Positions 1 through 5,291 of a DNA stretch of 6,922 nucleotides are shown piece by piece. The notes under the pieces are model-generated. The model searched no databases, was not told where the DNA came from, and was given only the letters and a program-made list of their open reading frames with translations. The stretch lies in contig JAJZZT010000542.1 in assembly GCA_021797415.1 (NCBI GenBank), forward strand, positions 1 to 6,922, read 5' to 3'. This DNA comes from Bacillota bacterium (GTDB lineage: Bacteria > Bacillota > Bacilli > Alicyclobacillales > SLC66). Made by a program: the position numbers and the translations under genes. Position 1 is the first letter of the stretch, and each line of letters opens with the position of its first letter.

Positions 1-101
1 AGCGCCGCCACAGGCAGCAGCAAAAAGCCGCCGACCAACATGGTCAGCAAGGCTGGGATCACGCGCATCATACCGCCGCCTGTCAACCCACCGCCTGTCA
101 T
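1..101 (-). CDS. Probable ABC transporter permease, N-terminal part only (ModB-like by position)
   Basis: The first 33 codons of a gene that runs off the left edge. It starts with ATG at 101-99, and this ATG overlaps the TGA of the upstream binding-protein gene (ATGA), which implies one transcript and translational coupling. After a Gly/Thr-rich stretch of about 10 residues comes MMRVIPALLTML, followed by a hydrophobic run with VGGFLLLPVAA, as expected for a first membrane helix. Two further Met codons (71-69 and 68-66) are alternative starts; an SD for the first ATG is weak. In ModABC/WtpABC operons the inner-membrane permease commonly follows the binding protein, so it would form the oxyanion channel. 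The assignment rests on gene order and hydrophobicity; too little protein is visible to recognise a permease motif. Confidence 0.6.
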   Translation of the reverse strand, partial: MTGGGLTGGGMMRVIPALLTMLVGGFLLLPVAA

Positions 102-1174
102 CGCGCGATCTGTTTGCGGACGCCGGGGGGAATCGCTGCGGCGGCGCCAAAGATCTGCGGTTTGGTCAGCGTGTAGCCTTCTTTTTGAAATATTTTCCTC
201 CCCGCAGGCGACAGCAGGAAAGAGAGATACGACCGGCCCGCCGCGGAATCCGGAGTGCCGCTGACGGTTGTGGCGTAGATCTCAAGCGGCGCCCCTCTGA
301 CGATCTGCCCGTCCGACAGACGAAGCGACTGAGTCCTGTACCGCGCGGCGAACGCCGGATCGCCCAGGTTGATCCGCCTCGGCAAGGCGATGTAGGGAAG
401 ATGACGCTGAACAGCCTCGGACAAAAACGCGCTGGCAGCATCCAGTTGTCCTGCCTGCAGGCGAGACAAAATGGCCTCCTCCGCAAAAATCTGCCGCGGA
501 TTGACCAGTCCGCCGAGGATGCGCGCCGCCGTCCCCTTTGGCAGATGCTCATACTCATTGGCCAACTGCAGCATGAGGATGAACGCCTGCCCCTGCGGGT
601 CCGTGTTGGGATTTGTCCGGCCGAGGTGGAAATTTCGCCGTTCCATCAGCAGGAACAGATCGCGCAGCGGTTTTCTCCCCGAGGCAATGGCTCTTAGTTC
701 CGGCGCAAACGGGCTTGTCGGAGAATACGCGACAACGAGCGGCGAGCTGGCATAGCCGATGGCAAACCGCGTGAACTTCGGCATGAGCAGCTTGACCGGC
801 GCCGTGCCGATGCTTTCAAACACGTTGGGCGTCAGTTCACCGGCTGCGATCATGTGCGCCACGCCAAGCGCTCCCCCTCCCTGCCCTCTGTAGGGGATGC
901 CCGTCGCGCGCGTGAACAGGGGCGCGACGAACTCGTCGTTGACCAACTGGAGCGAACCCGCGTACGCGACGTTCGCCGTCCCCGCAGTCTTGCCCGGCGT
1001 CGTGACTGCCCTGCCCGCCGCCGCGGACTTCGCACCGGAAGCACCGGAAGCACTGGAAGCGGCAGGACCTCCGCCCCCGGCGGCCAGGCTGTTCGCGCAG
1101 CCTGTGACGATGAACGGCACGGCAAGCAGCGCGCCCCTGATGATCCACTTGCTTGACCACCTGTACCTTTTCAC
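98..1174 (-). CDS. ABC transporter substrate-binding lipoprotein, molybdate/tungstate (ModA/WtpA) type
   Basis: 358 residues. It captures an oxyanion, probably molybdate or tungstate, outside the cell and passes it to an ABC permease. A basic N-terminus (MKRYRWSSKW) and a hydrophobic stretch lead to the lipobox VTGC, with Cys26 as the lipid anchor. Residues 28-66 are a Gly/Ala/Ser linker. The binding domain runs from about 70 to 350. Residues 186-196 (GRTNPNTDPQG) match the Gly-Arg-Thr-Asn/Asp-Pro...Asp-Pro-x-Gly segment typical of ModA/WtpA-like proteins, and SPAGRKIF (322-329) is the usual C-terminal motif of this fold. The GTG start at 1174 is chosen because AAGGGGG lies 7 bases upstream; the ATG at 1264 would put 30 residues before the signal peptide. 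The gene lies 99 bp behind the regulator and overlaps the permease by 4 bp. The exact ligand (Mo, W or another oxyanion) cannot be told from the sequence. Confidence 0.85.
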   Translation of the reverse strand: MKRYRWSSKWIIRGALLAVPFIVTGCANSLAAGGGGPAASSASGASGAKSAAAGRAVTTPGKTAGTANVAYAGSLQLVNDEFVAPLFTRATGIPYRGQGGGALGVAHMIAAGELTPNVFESIGTAPVKLLMPKFTRFAIGYASSPLVVAYSPTSPFAPELRAIASGRKPLRDLFLLMERRNFHLGRTNPNTDPQGQAFILMLQLANEYEHLPKGTAARILGGLVNPRQIFAEEAILSRLQAGQLDAASAFLSEAVQRHLPYIALPRRINLGDPAFAARYRTQSLRLSDGQIVRGAPLEIYATTVSGTPDSAAGRSYLSFLLSPAGRKIFQKEGYTLTKPQIFGAAAAIPPGVRKQIAR

Positions 1175-1179
1175 GATAA

Positions 1180-1188
1180 CACCCCCTT
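1180..1188 (-). promoter_or_regulatory. Strong ribosome binding site deciding the GTG start of the binding-protein gene
   Basis: On the minus strand AAGGGGGTG ends a few bases before GTG (seven bases separate the G-run from GTG). It supports initiation at 1174 rather than at the ATG codons further upstream. The rest of the 99-bp gap to the regulator stop shows no clear promoter or terminator, so co-transcription with the regulator is likely. Confidence 0.7.
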
Positions 1189-1273
1189 TTTGAACAGGAT
1201 CTATTAAGAATGACTCCATCCGTCGCGTTCCTTCTCGCATGCCCCGTCGCGCGGGTCTCGCCACTCGCCGTAA

Positions 1274-2362
1274 TCACATGATGGACCGGCCTGTCCTGCT
1301 GACGTCATACGGACCAAACCGCTCCAGATCCCAACGAAATTCATCCGAACAAAGCGCATCCAGCACCCGCAACGCCTCTTCGTCTTCCGCCAGTTCTCCG
1401 GGGATGACGATATCGCACGACTCTTCGCGGATCGGATGAAAAGAAAGGCCGGCCAGCACAGCCGCGCTCGCAATGCCGATCCCTACATCGGCGATACCCG
1501 CCGTCACGGCGTCCACGATCTGGAGGTGGCCTTCGACCACACGATCATAGCCAGGGATGGATGGACCGTCGATTCCCGCTTCGCGCAGCAGACTGTCCAG
1601 CAAGGCGCGCGCTCCCGAGCCGGTTGGCCTGTTCACCAACCGCAACCGGCCCGCCGCGAGATCGCCCACTCCGGAAAACCCGCACCCGTCAGAGCGGCGC
1701 AGGATCCACCCCACCTGCCAGGAGGAAAAATTCACCCAGACATCTCCCCGGCTTTGCATCCTTTCCACCAAAGACAAAGACGGCGTGTGCACCGCCGCCG
1801 CATGCACGAATCCGGTGCGCAGCAAACGCAGCGCAAGCCCGTTGTCCGCGTTGCGCCAGAGCATTTGCAGACTGCCCGGCGAACCGGATGCGTGCGCCGC
1901 AAGAAGGCCCAGAGCGATGTCGCAGCCGGCGATCACTCCCCACGTGCGCCGCGCCGCGTCAGGAGCCGTCTCGACCAGCACCGTGTCCGCCGCACCGGCG
2001 CCTCCTGCGACGACGCCTGTCGCCGGCAGCGCCTGCATGCGTTGGCCATACAGCGCCGTCGCCCTGTGCGAAACGAGAGCATGGCCAACGCGAGCCAGCA
2101 GCACTCGTTCCCCCACTCGCGCCGGATCACCGGGATCTGTTCGCGCTGCGACCTGTCCCGTTACCTCTTCGCGAAACAGCTTCTCCACAGGGACGTGGAA
2201 AACGGCGGAGAGCCTCAGAGCAACCGCCGTGCTGGGAACCGTCTGTTCCGCCTCGATCAAGCTGACCGCCTGGCGCGTCACGCCGATGCAATCAGCCAGT
2301 TCCGCCTGGGACATGCGGGCCTTCGTCCGATACCACCGCACGCGATTGTGAAGCCGCGCCAT
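1274..2362 (-). CDS. Xre-type HTH regulator with PBP-like (molybdate-binding-like) sensor domain
   Basis: 362 residues, cytoplasmic (no signal or membrane segment). Residues about 3-65 form an Xre/Cro helix-turn-helix: MSQAELADCIGVTRQAVSLI, then EAEQTVPS, the usual recognition-helix region. Residues about 85-345 resemble the PBP-like domain (Pfam PF12727 type) found behind HTH domains and related to ModA. The landmarks are NRPTGSGARALLD (244-256), GYDRVVEGHL (271-280) and VDAVTAGIADVGIGIASA (283-300). The domain should bind a small anion or cofactor and change DNA binding. The ATG at 2362 has GGAGG eight bases upstream; an in-frame extension to 2476 lacks homology and crosses a repeat. Transcribed ahead of a ModA/WtpA-type lipoprotein and a permease, it is probably the operon's own Mo/W-responsive regulator. 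The family call is confident; the ligand and the sign of regulation are inferred. Confidence 0.85.
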   Translation of the reverse strand: MARLHNRVRWYRTKARMSQAELADCIGVTRQAVSLIEAEQTVPSTAVALRLSAVFHVPVEKLFREEVTGQVAARTDPGDPARVGERVLLARVGHALVSHRATALYGQRMQALPATGVVAGGAGAADTVLVETAPDAARRTWGVIAGCDIALGLLAAHASGSPGSLQMLWRNADNGLALRLLRTGFVHAAAVHTPSLSLVERMQSRGDVWVNFSSWQVGWILRRSDGCGFSGVGDLAAGRLRLVNRPTGSGARALLDSLLREAGIDGPSIPGYDRVVEGHLQIVDAVTAGIADVGIGIASAAVLAGLSFHPIREESCDIVIPGELAEDEEALRVLDALCSDEFRWDLERFGPYDVSRTGRSIM

Positions 2363-2366
2363 CCCG

Positions 2367-2531
2367 TCACCTCCGCCCCACCATTTCCGGTATCCGCCCC
2401 GCCATTTCCAGCATCCGCCCCACCGCGTCGATCGCTCCCCAGTTCCGGTATTCGCGCCACTTTCGAAGCCCGGCAATGACCCCCGGGAGACATATGATAA
2501 AGTCCCCTGTGCAGGCGCAATGGTTCCACAT
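2367..2531 (-). CDS. Possible small hypothetical ORF (54 codons) with heptad repeat, coupled to the regulator
   Basis: An open frame from ATG at 2531 to TGA at 2369-2367, ending four bases before the regulator ATG; the TGA lies in the regulator's SD (GGAGG-TGA). The C-terminal half looks protein-like (GLRKWREYRNWGAIDAVG) and ends in a repeated heptad, GRMLEMA then GRIPEMV, with codons favouring G or C in third position as in the neighbouring genes. This explains the 21-bp repeat better than the other two frames do. Against it: no good SD for the ATG at 2531, which sits inside the inverted repeat, and no family I recognise. The true start may lie further in, for example at ATG 2414, which gives a 15-residue leader peptide. 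If real, termination at this TGA would couple its translation to that of the regulator. Confidence 0.3.
   Translation of the reverse strand: MWNHCACTGDFIICLPGVIAGLRKWREYRNWGAIDAVGRMLEMAGRIPEMVGRR
2372..2434. repeat. 21-bp tandem repeat, about 2.5 copies, just upstream of the regulator gene
   Basis: Units start at 2372, 2393 and 2414 with TCCGCCCC(A/G)CCATTTCC; the third copy is only half conserved. On the minus strand each unit carries GGAAATGG and GGGGCGGA, and the unit nearest the regulator supplies part of its SD sequence. The period is a multiple of three, consistent with coding of a 7-residue repeat in the 2531-2367 frame. A fragment, TTCCGGTAT, recurs at 2443-2451. Confidence 0.8.
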
Positions 2532-2565
2532 CAATTGTCCGAGGCGCTAATCGGACACTTGATGT
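2528..2565. repeat. Long inverted repeat (15-bp arms, one mismatch), candidate operator
   Basis: The left arm ACATCAA-T-TGTCCGA (2528-2542) is mirrored by TCGGACA-C-TTGATGT (2551-2565) around an 8-base centre, GGCGCTAA. Fourteen of 15 arm positions pair. No T-run follows on either strand, so it is not a typical intrinsic terminator. It lies about 165 bp upstream of the regulator ATG, just upstream of a weak promoter-like pair for that operon (TTGCGC at 2520-2515, TATCAT at 2499-2494, minus strand, 15-bp spacer). A dimer-binding operator for the Xre/PBP-like regulator is the natural guess. An RNA hairpin is also possible. Confidence 0.6.
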
Positions 2566-2607
2566 ACTGTAGCGTACCTGCCGCAATTTGGATGATCACA
2601 TGTCTCT

Positions 2608-2658
2608 TAGCAATAACGTTTTGCAACAATACTTGTTTTGTAGCAAGTTTTCTTGCTA
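2608..2658. promoter_or_regulatory. Pair of related palindromes built on TAGCAA/TTGC(T/A)A half-sites
   Basis: The right palindrome is perfect: TAGCAAG (2641-2647), TTTT, CTTGCTA (2652-2658). The left one is imperfect: TAGCAA (2608-2613), seven bases, TTGCAA (2621-2626). Their left arms start 33 bp apart, about three helical turns, so a protein could bind both on one DNA face. The right site lies between the candidate -35 and -10 of the asdA promoter, a classical position for repression. No regulator can be named. Confidence 0.45.
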
Positions 2659-2662
2659 AAAT
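2633..2662 (+). promoter_or_regulatory. asdA: Candidate asdA promoter
   Basis: A TTGTTT (2633-2638) and a TAAAAT (2657-2662, five of six to the consensus) are separated by 18 bp within the AT-rich patch. Transcription from here would give a leader of about 265 nt before asdA. A second TAAAAT at 2672-2677, made by the 15-bp duplication, lacks a good -35 at the usual distance. The -35 is weak, so an activator or another sigma factor could be involved; the call is tentative. Confidence 0.35.
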
Positions 2663-2684
2663 TGCACTGGCTAAAATTGTACTG
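2655..2684. repeat. 15-bp tandem duplication (GCTAAAATTG[C/T]ACTG)
   Basis: Two adjacent copies (2655-2669 and 2670-2684) differ at one base. The first copy begins in the right arm of the perfect palindrome, so the duplication also copies the candidate -10 element TAAAAT. A recent slippage event is the simplest explanation. Confidence 0.8.
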
Positions 2685-2722
2685 GCCGTTTGCGCCTGCG
2701 TCAATAATCATCGTCCGCCGCG

Positions 2723-2776
2723 GCCACCATGGCTGTCATTGCCACCATGGCCGTCATAGTCACCATGATTATCGCC
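2723..2776. repeat. 18-bp tandem repeat, about 2.6 copies, in the asdA leader
   Basis: GCCACCATGGCTGTCATT (2723-2740) is followed by GCCACCATGGCCGTCATA (2741-2758) and a decayed third copy starting GTCACCATG (2759). Each full unit contains the palindrome CCATGG. Read on the minus strand the units encode Gly/His/Asp-rich text (a 27-codon frame, 2791-2708), so this may be a remnant of a His/Gly-rich coding tail. I see no SD or upstream gene to support that. Confidence 0.75.
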
Positions 2777-2837
2777 CGCCATGCCGTTCATCCGTTATCG
2801 TCAAGCCGCCGCAAACCCGCCGTGCATCCCGCGCGCT

Positions 2838-2892
2838 CATAAGCCCCCACATTGTGGGCATACTTCATCCGTCTGTCTTGAAAATGCTTATG
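2838..2892 (+). promoter_or_regulatory. asdA: Potential structured leader of asdA
   Basis: An outer helix CATAAGC (2838-2844) with GCTTATG (2886-2892) could enclose an inner hairpin CCCAC-ATT-GTGGG (2846-2858). The structure ends 27 bases before the SD of asdA. It matches no riboswitch class I can name from its bases, and it lacks a T-run, so attenuation is not evident. It is a candidate cis-acting leader element only. Confidence 0.3.
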
Positions 2893-2933
2893 CCAGCCAC
2901 CGCCGCCACTCGTTTGTATGGGAGGATTTGCCG

Positions 2934-4571
2934 ATGCAAGACGATCTTGAACAGCGCCGCGCCATGGAACGCCCGTTTGAAGCGATCAGCCCGTTTGAAT
3001 TCAAGAACAAGCTCATCAGCCTGGCGCAAGACGGCGAAAAAAAGGGCGCGCGCGCCCTGCTGGACGCCGGACGCGGCAATCCGAACTGGACGGCCGCCGC
3101 CGCGCGCGACGCCTTTTTTGCGCTCGGCCGGTTCGCCGTGCTGGAGTGCCGCCGCGTTCACGACGCGGAAACGCTCGCCGGCCAACCGGAACTGGCGAAC
3201 AGCGCGCGGCGACTGCGCGCTTTTGTGCAGGAGCACGCACACGAGGCGGGCGTCCGGCTGCTCGGGGATATCTTTGAATACGGCGTGCGCGAACAGGGCT
3301 TTTCTCCTGATGCGTGGGCGCATGAACTCACGGACGGCGTCATCGGGGACAACTACCCGGTCCCCGACCGCATGCTGGTTCACGCCGAAAAGATCGTTCA
3401 CTCCTATCTCGTGCAGGAGTTGTTTGACGGCGATCCGTCTGCGGGGGAATTTGACCTCTTCGCCGTGGAGGGAGCCACAGCGGCCATGTGCTATATCTTC
3501 GACACACTCGCGGAAAACCACCTGCTGGTCCAGGGAGACCGGATCGCCGTCATGGTGCCCATATTTCCGCCCTATGTCGAGATCCCGCAGTTGCACAAAT
3601 ACAGTTTTGACGTCGTTGAGATCCGCGCCGACGGCGAAACGGCGGACGGCGATCACACGTGGCAGTATCCGGCGTCCGAACTGGAGAAATTGCGCGACCC
3701 CGCAATCCGGGCGCTGTTTCTCGTCAATCCGAGCAATCCGCCGTCGGTCGCCATGGACGAGGCGTCTGTCCGGCGCCTGATCGACATCGTCAAACACGAC
3801 CGCGCGGACCTGATGATCATATCCGACGATGTCTATGGCACATTTGTGAGCCATTACCGGTCGCTGATGGCAGAACTGCCCCACCAGACAATCGGCGTGT
3901 ACTCCTTCTCCAAGTATTTTGGCGCGACAGGCTGGCGCATCGGCGTGGTGGCCGTCCATCGGGACAATGTGTTTGACCGTCTCATGCGCCAACTGCCCGC
4001 GGAACAGCTCCAGGAATTGGACGGACGGTACGCCTCGCTCTCGCAACATCCGGCGCAACTGCGTTTCATCGACCGCCTGGTGGCGGACAGCCGGGAGGTC
4101 GCCCTGAACCACACCGCCGGTCTGTCTACGCCGCAGCAGGTGCAGATGACGCTGTTTTCCGCCTTTTCCCTGCTGGACCGGGAAAATGAGTACAAAAATC
4201 TCACCAAAACCATCTGCCGACGGCGCATGGCCTTGTTGTACGACGGTCTGGGACTGTCCGCGCCCGCACTGCCGGGCGGCGCCTACTACTACACCGAATT
4301 CGATCTGGCCGAATGGGCGAAACAGCATTACGGCCCGGCGTTTGCCGATTATCTGCGCCAAAACTACGAACCCGTCGACATCCTCTTTCGCCTCGCCGAA
4401 CAGTCCGGCATCGTCCTGCTCAACGGCGGAGGCTTCTACGGTCCCGCATGGTCCGTTCGCGTCTCCCTGGCGAACCTCGACGACGACGCATACGCGCAGA
4501 TCGGCCGGGAACTGCACAGAGCGCTGGAATCCTACGTCGCCGCCTGGCGTGCGCAGCAACCGTCATCGTGA
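2934..4571 (+). CDS. asdA: Aspartate 4-decarboxylase / aspartate aminotransferase (PLP-dependent)
   Basis: 545 residues, the normal length for this family. It beta-decarboxylates L-aspartate to L-alanine and CO2 with pyridoxal phosphate, with aminotransferase side activity, in the cytoplasm. The N-terminus has the family signature SPFEFK (19-24) and GRGNPN (46-51); Arg47 matches the Arg37 known from the Pseudomonas enzyme. The core shows NLxxVEG-like FAVEGATAAMCYIF, VNPSNPPS (264-271), ISDDVYG with Asp298/Tyr301 for the cofactor ring, YSFSKYFGATGWR with Lys327 as the Schiff-base lysine, LNHTAGLSTPQQVQM, and Arg509 in VRVSLANL near the C-terminus, the likely substrate carboxylate contact. ATG 2934 is chosen because GGGAGGA lies 7 bases upstream; the in-frame ATG at 2781 adds 51 residues that are not family-like. 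Key residues are intact. In some bacteria the enzyme works with the antiporter AspT to generate proton-motive force; none is visible here, so a role in aspartate/alanine metabolism is equally possible. Confidence 0.95.
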   Translation: MQDDLEQRRAMERPFEAISPFEFKNKLISLAQDGEKKGARALLDAGRGNPNWTAAAARDAFFALGRFAVLECRRVHDAETLAGQPELANSARRLRAFVQEHAHEAGVRLLGDIFEYGVREQGFSPDAWAHELTDGVIGDNYPVPDRMLVHAEKIVHSYLVQELFDGDPSAGEFDLFAVEGATAAMCYIFDTLAENHLLVQGDRIAVMVPIFPPYVEIPQLHKYSFDVVEIRADGETADGDHTWQYPASELEKLRDPAIRALFLVNPSNPPSVAMDEASVRRLIDIVKHDRADLMIISDDVYGTFVSHYRSLMAELPHQTIGVYSFSKYFGATGWRIGVVAVHRDNVFDRLMRQLPAEQLQELDGRYASLSQHPAQLRFIDRLVADSREVALNHTAGLSTPQQVQMTLFSAFSLLDRENEYKNLTKTICRRRMALLYDGLGLSAPALPGGAYYYTEFDLAEWAKQHYGPAFADYLRQNYEPVDILFRLAEQSGIVLLNGGGFYGPAWSVRVSLANLDDDAYAQIGRELHRALESYVAAWRAQQPSS

Positions 4572-4599
4572 ACGAGACGCCCCCGTCGGGATTTTGTTC

Positions 4600-4628
4600 T
4601 TGACGCCAGTTAACAGACCGGTTAGTAT
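4600..4628 (+). promoter_or_regulatory. tetR-MFS operon promoter with overlapping operator-like palindrome
   Basis: TTGACG (4600-4605) and TAGTAT (4623-4628) are separated by exactly 17 bp. Between and across them lies ACAGACCGGTTAGT (4613-4626), an imperfect palindrome of form ACnnACCGGTnnGT. Its AGACCGGT core and following TAGTAT resemble, from memory, the boxes bound by the B. subtilis TetR-family repressors LmrA/YxaF. Binding here would block RNA polymerase, so autorepression by the adjacent TetR protein is the likely meaning. The start point predicted from the -10 falls on the first base of the tetR ATG. Confidence 0.6.
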
Positions 4629-4634
4629 AGCTTT

Positions 4635-5291
4635 ATGAAAACTTCCACCGCCACCCGAAACCAGTTAGCCGTTGCTGCGGCGCAGCTCTTTTACACCGAA
4701 GGCATTACCGCATCCGGCGTCGACGCCATCGCGAGTCGCGCGGGCGTCTCGAAACCGACTTTATATAGCCATTACCGGTCTAAATCCGACCTGGTGGCCG
4801 CCGCGTTAGATTTTCAGCATCATGTACGCCGCCAGGGGATAGAAGCCTATCTGGACCAGCGAACGGATGAATCACCCGAGGACCGCCTCCTGGCCGTGTT
4901 CGATTGGCTCGAAGACTGGTCTGGCCAACAGGGGGTCCGGGGCTGCGCCTTTTTGAACGCCGCGGCCGAACTCGTCGATCCCCATGACGAACCCGCCCGA
5001 CAAGTGATCCGCACACATAAACAATGGTGGCTGTCCCTGCTGGCCGATCTGGCCAGGGATGCTGGCGCGACAGATCCGGTGCGCCTGGCGGACGAGTTAT
5101 TGCTCTTGATCGACGGCGTCAACGCCCGCGTATTGGTGACGGGCAATGCGCGAGCGGCGACTTTCGCGCGACGGGTCGCGCGCCTGTTGATATGGGAATC
5201 CCGTTTCCCCAACGGCATGATTGCGTCTTCTGGCGACCCGTCGAAATTTCGCCTGCGGCATACGGACGATTGTGGGGAATCTGAGCGATGA
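4635..5291 (+). CDS. TetR/AcrR-family transcriptional repressor
   Basis: 218 residues. Residues about 8-55 form the TetR DNA-binding domain: LAVAAAQLFYTEGITASGVD followed by AIASRAGVSKPTLYSHYRSK, the usual helix-turn-helix with recognition helix near 38-46. The C-terminal ligand domain carries the GCAFLNAAAEL segment (103-113) and LLLLIDGVNARVL (155-167), seen in many small drug-responsive TetR proteins. The gene overlaps the MFS exporter by ATGA, so it most likely represses its own operon until a substrate of the pump binds. There is no SD before the ATG, and the promoter places +1 at or next to it, so the mRNA is probably leaderless; no alternative in-frame start with an SD is seen nearby. 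The ligand is unknown. Confidence 0.9.
   Translation: MKTSTATRNQLAVAAAQLFYTEGITASGVDAIASRAGVSKPTLYSHYRSKSDLVAAALDFQHHVRRQGIEAYLDQRTDESPEDRLLAVFDWLEDWSGQQGVRGCAFLNAAAELVDPHDEPARQVIRTHKQWWLSLLADLARDAGATDPVRLADELLLLIDGVNARVLVTGNARAATFARRVARLLIWESRFPNGMIASSGDPSKFRLRHTDDCGESER

Larger units (their letters stand above)
2532..2933. other. Repeat-rich intergenic region between divergent units, no convincing gene
   Basis: This 400-bp stretch separates the minus-strand oxyanion operon from asdA. From left to right it holds the right part of the long inverted repeat, an AT-rich patch (about 2585-2690, in marked contrast to the GC-rich genes), two related palindromes, a 15-bp tandem duplication, an 18-bp tandem repeat and the folded asdA leader. 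Open frames cross it: a plus-strand frame from ATG 2520 of 79 codons, and a minus-strand 27-codon frame at 2791-2708 rich in Gly, His and Asp. Neither has a good SD or a recognisable product, and both are shaped by the repeats, so I do not call them genes. Confidence 0.6.

Noticed and set aside
1175..1264. ATG at 1264 as start of the binding protein
   Set aside because: It would place 30 Arg-rich residues before the signal peptide and ignores the strong SD before the GTG at 1174.
2372..2434. A CRISPR-like array from the short repeats
   Set aside because: The units are directly adjacent with no spacers; they are simple tandem repeats.
1436..2479. A 347-codon plus-strand frame opposite the HTH regulator
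   Set aside because: Arg/His/Pro-rich shadow of the regulator gene, which has a strong SD and recognised domains.
2641..2658. The TAGCAAG/CTTGCTA dyad as an intrinsic terminator
   Set aside because: It has a 7-bp AT-rich stem and no T-run directly following on either strand; position suits an operator better.
2723..2750. GCCACCATGG twice, identical to the vertebrate Kozak consensus
   Set aside because: The surroundings are bacterial genes with SDs; the match is a chance result of the 18-bp repeat, not a vector or eukaryotic sequence.
2520..2759. A 79-codon plus-strand frame with hydrophobic, repeated LAKI text
   Set aside because: No convincing SD, its sequence is produced by the tandem repeats, and it spans the candidate promoter.
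2865..4559. A 564-codon minus-strand open frame antisense to almost all of asdA
   Set aside because: The plus strand encodes a clear AsdA with intact catalytic residues; the antisense frame arises from GC-rich codon use, lacks an SD and shows no recognisable domain.
4576..4598. Possible terminator after asdA (GACG-CCCC-CGTC then ATTTTGTT)
   Set aside because: Only a 4-bp stem and a broken T-run; too weak to call.
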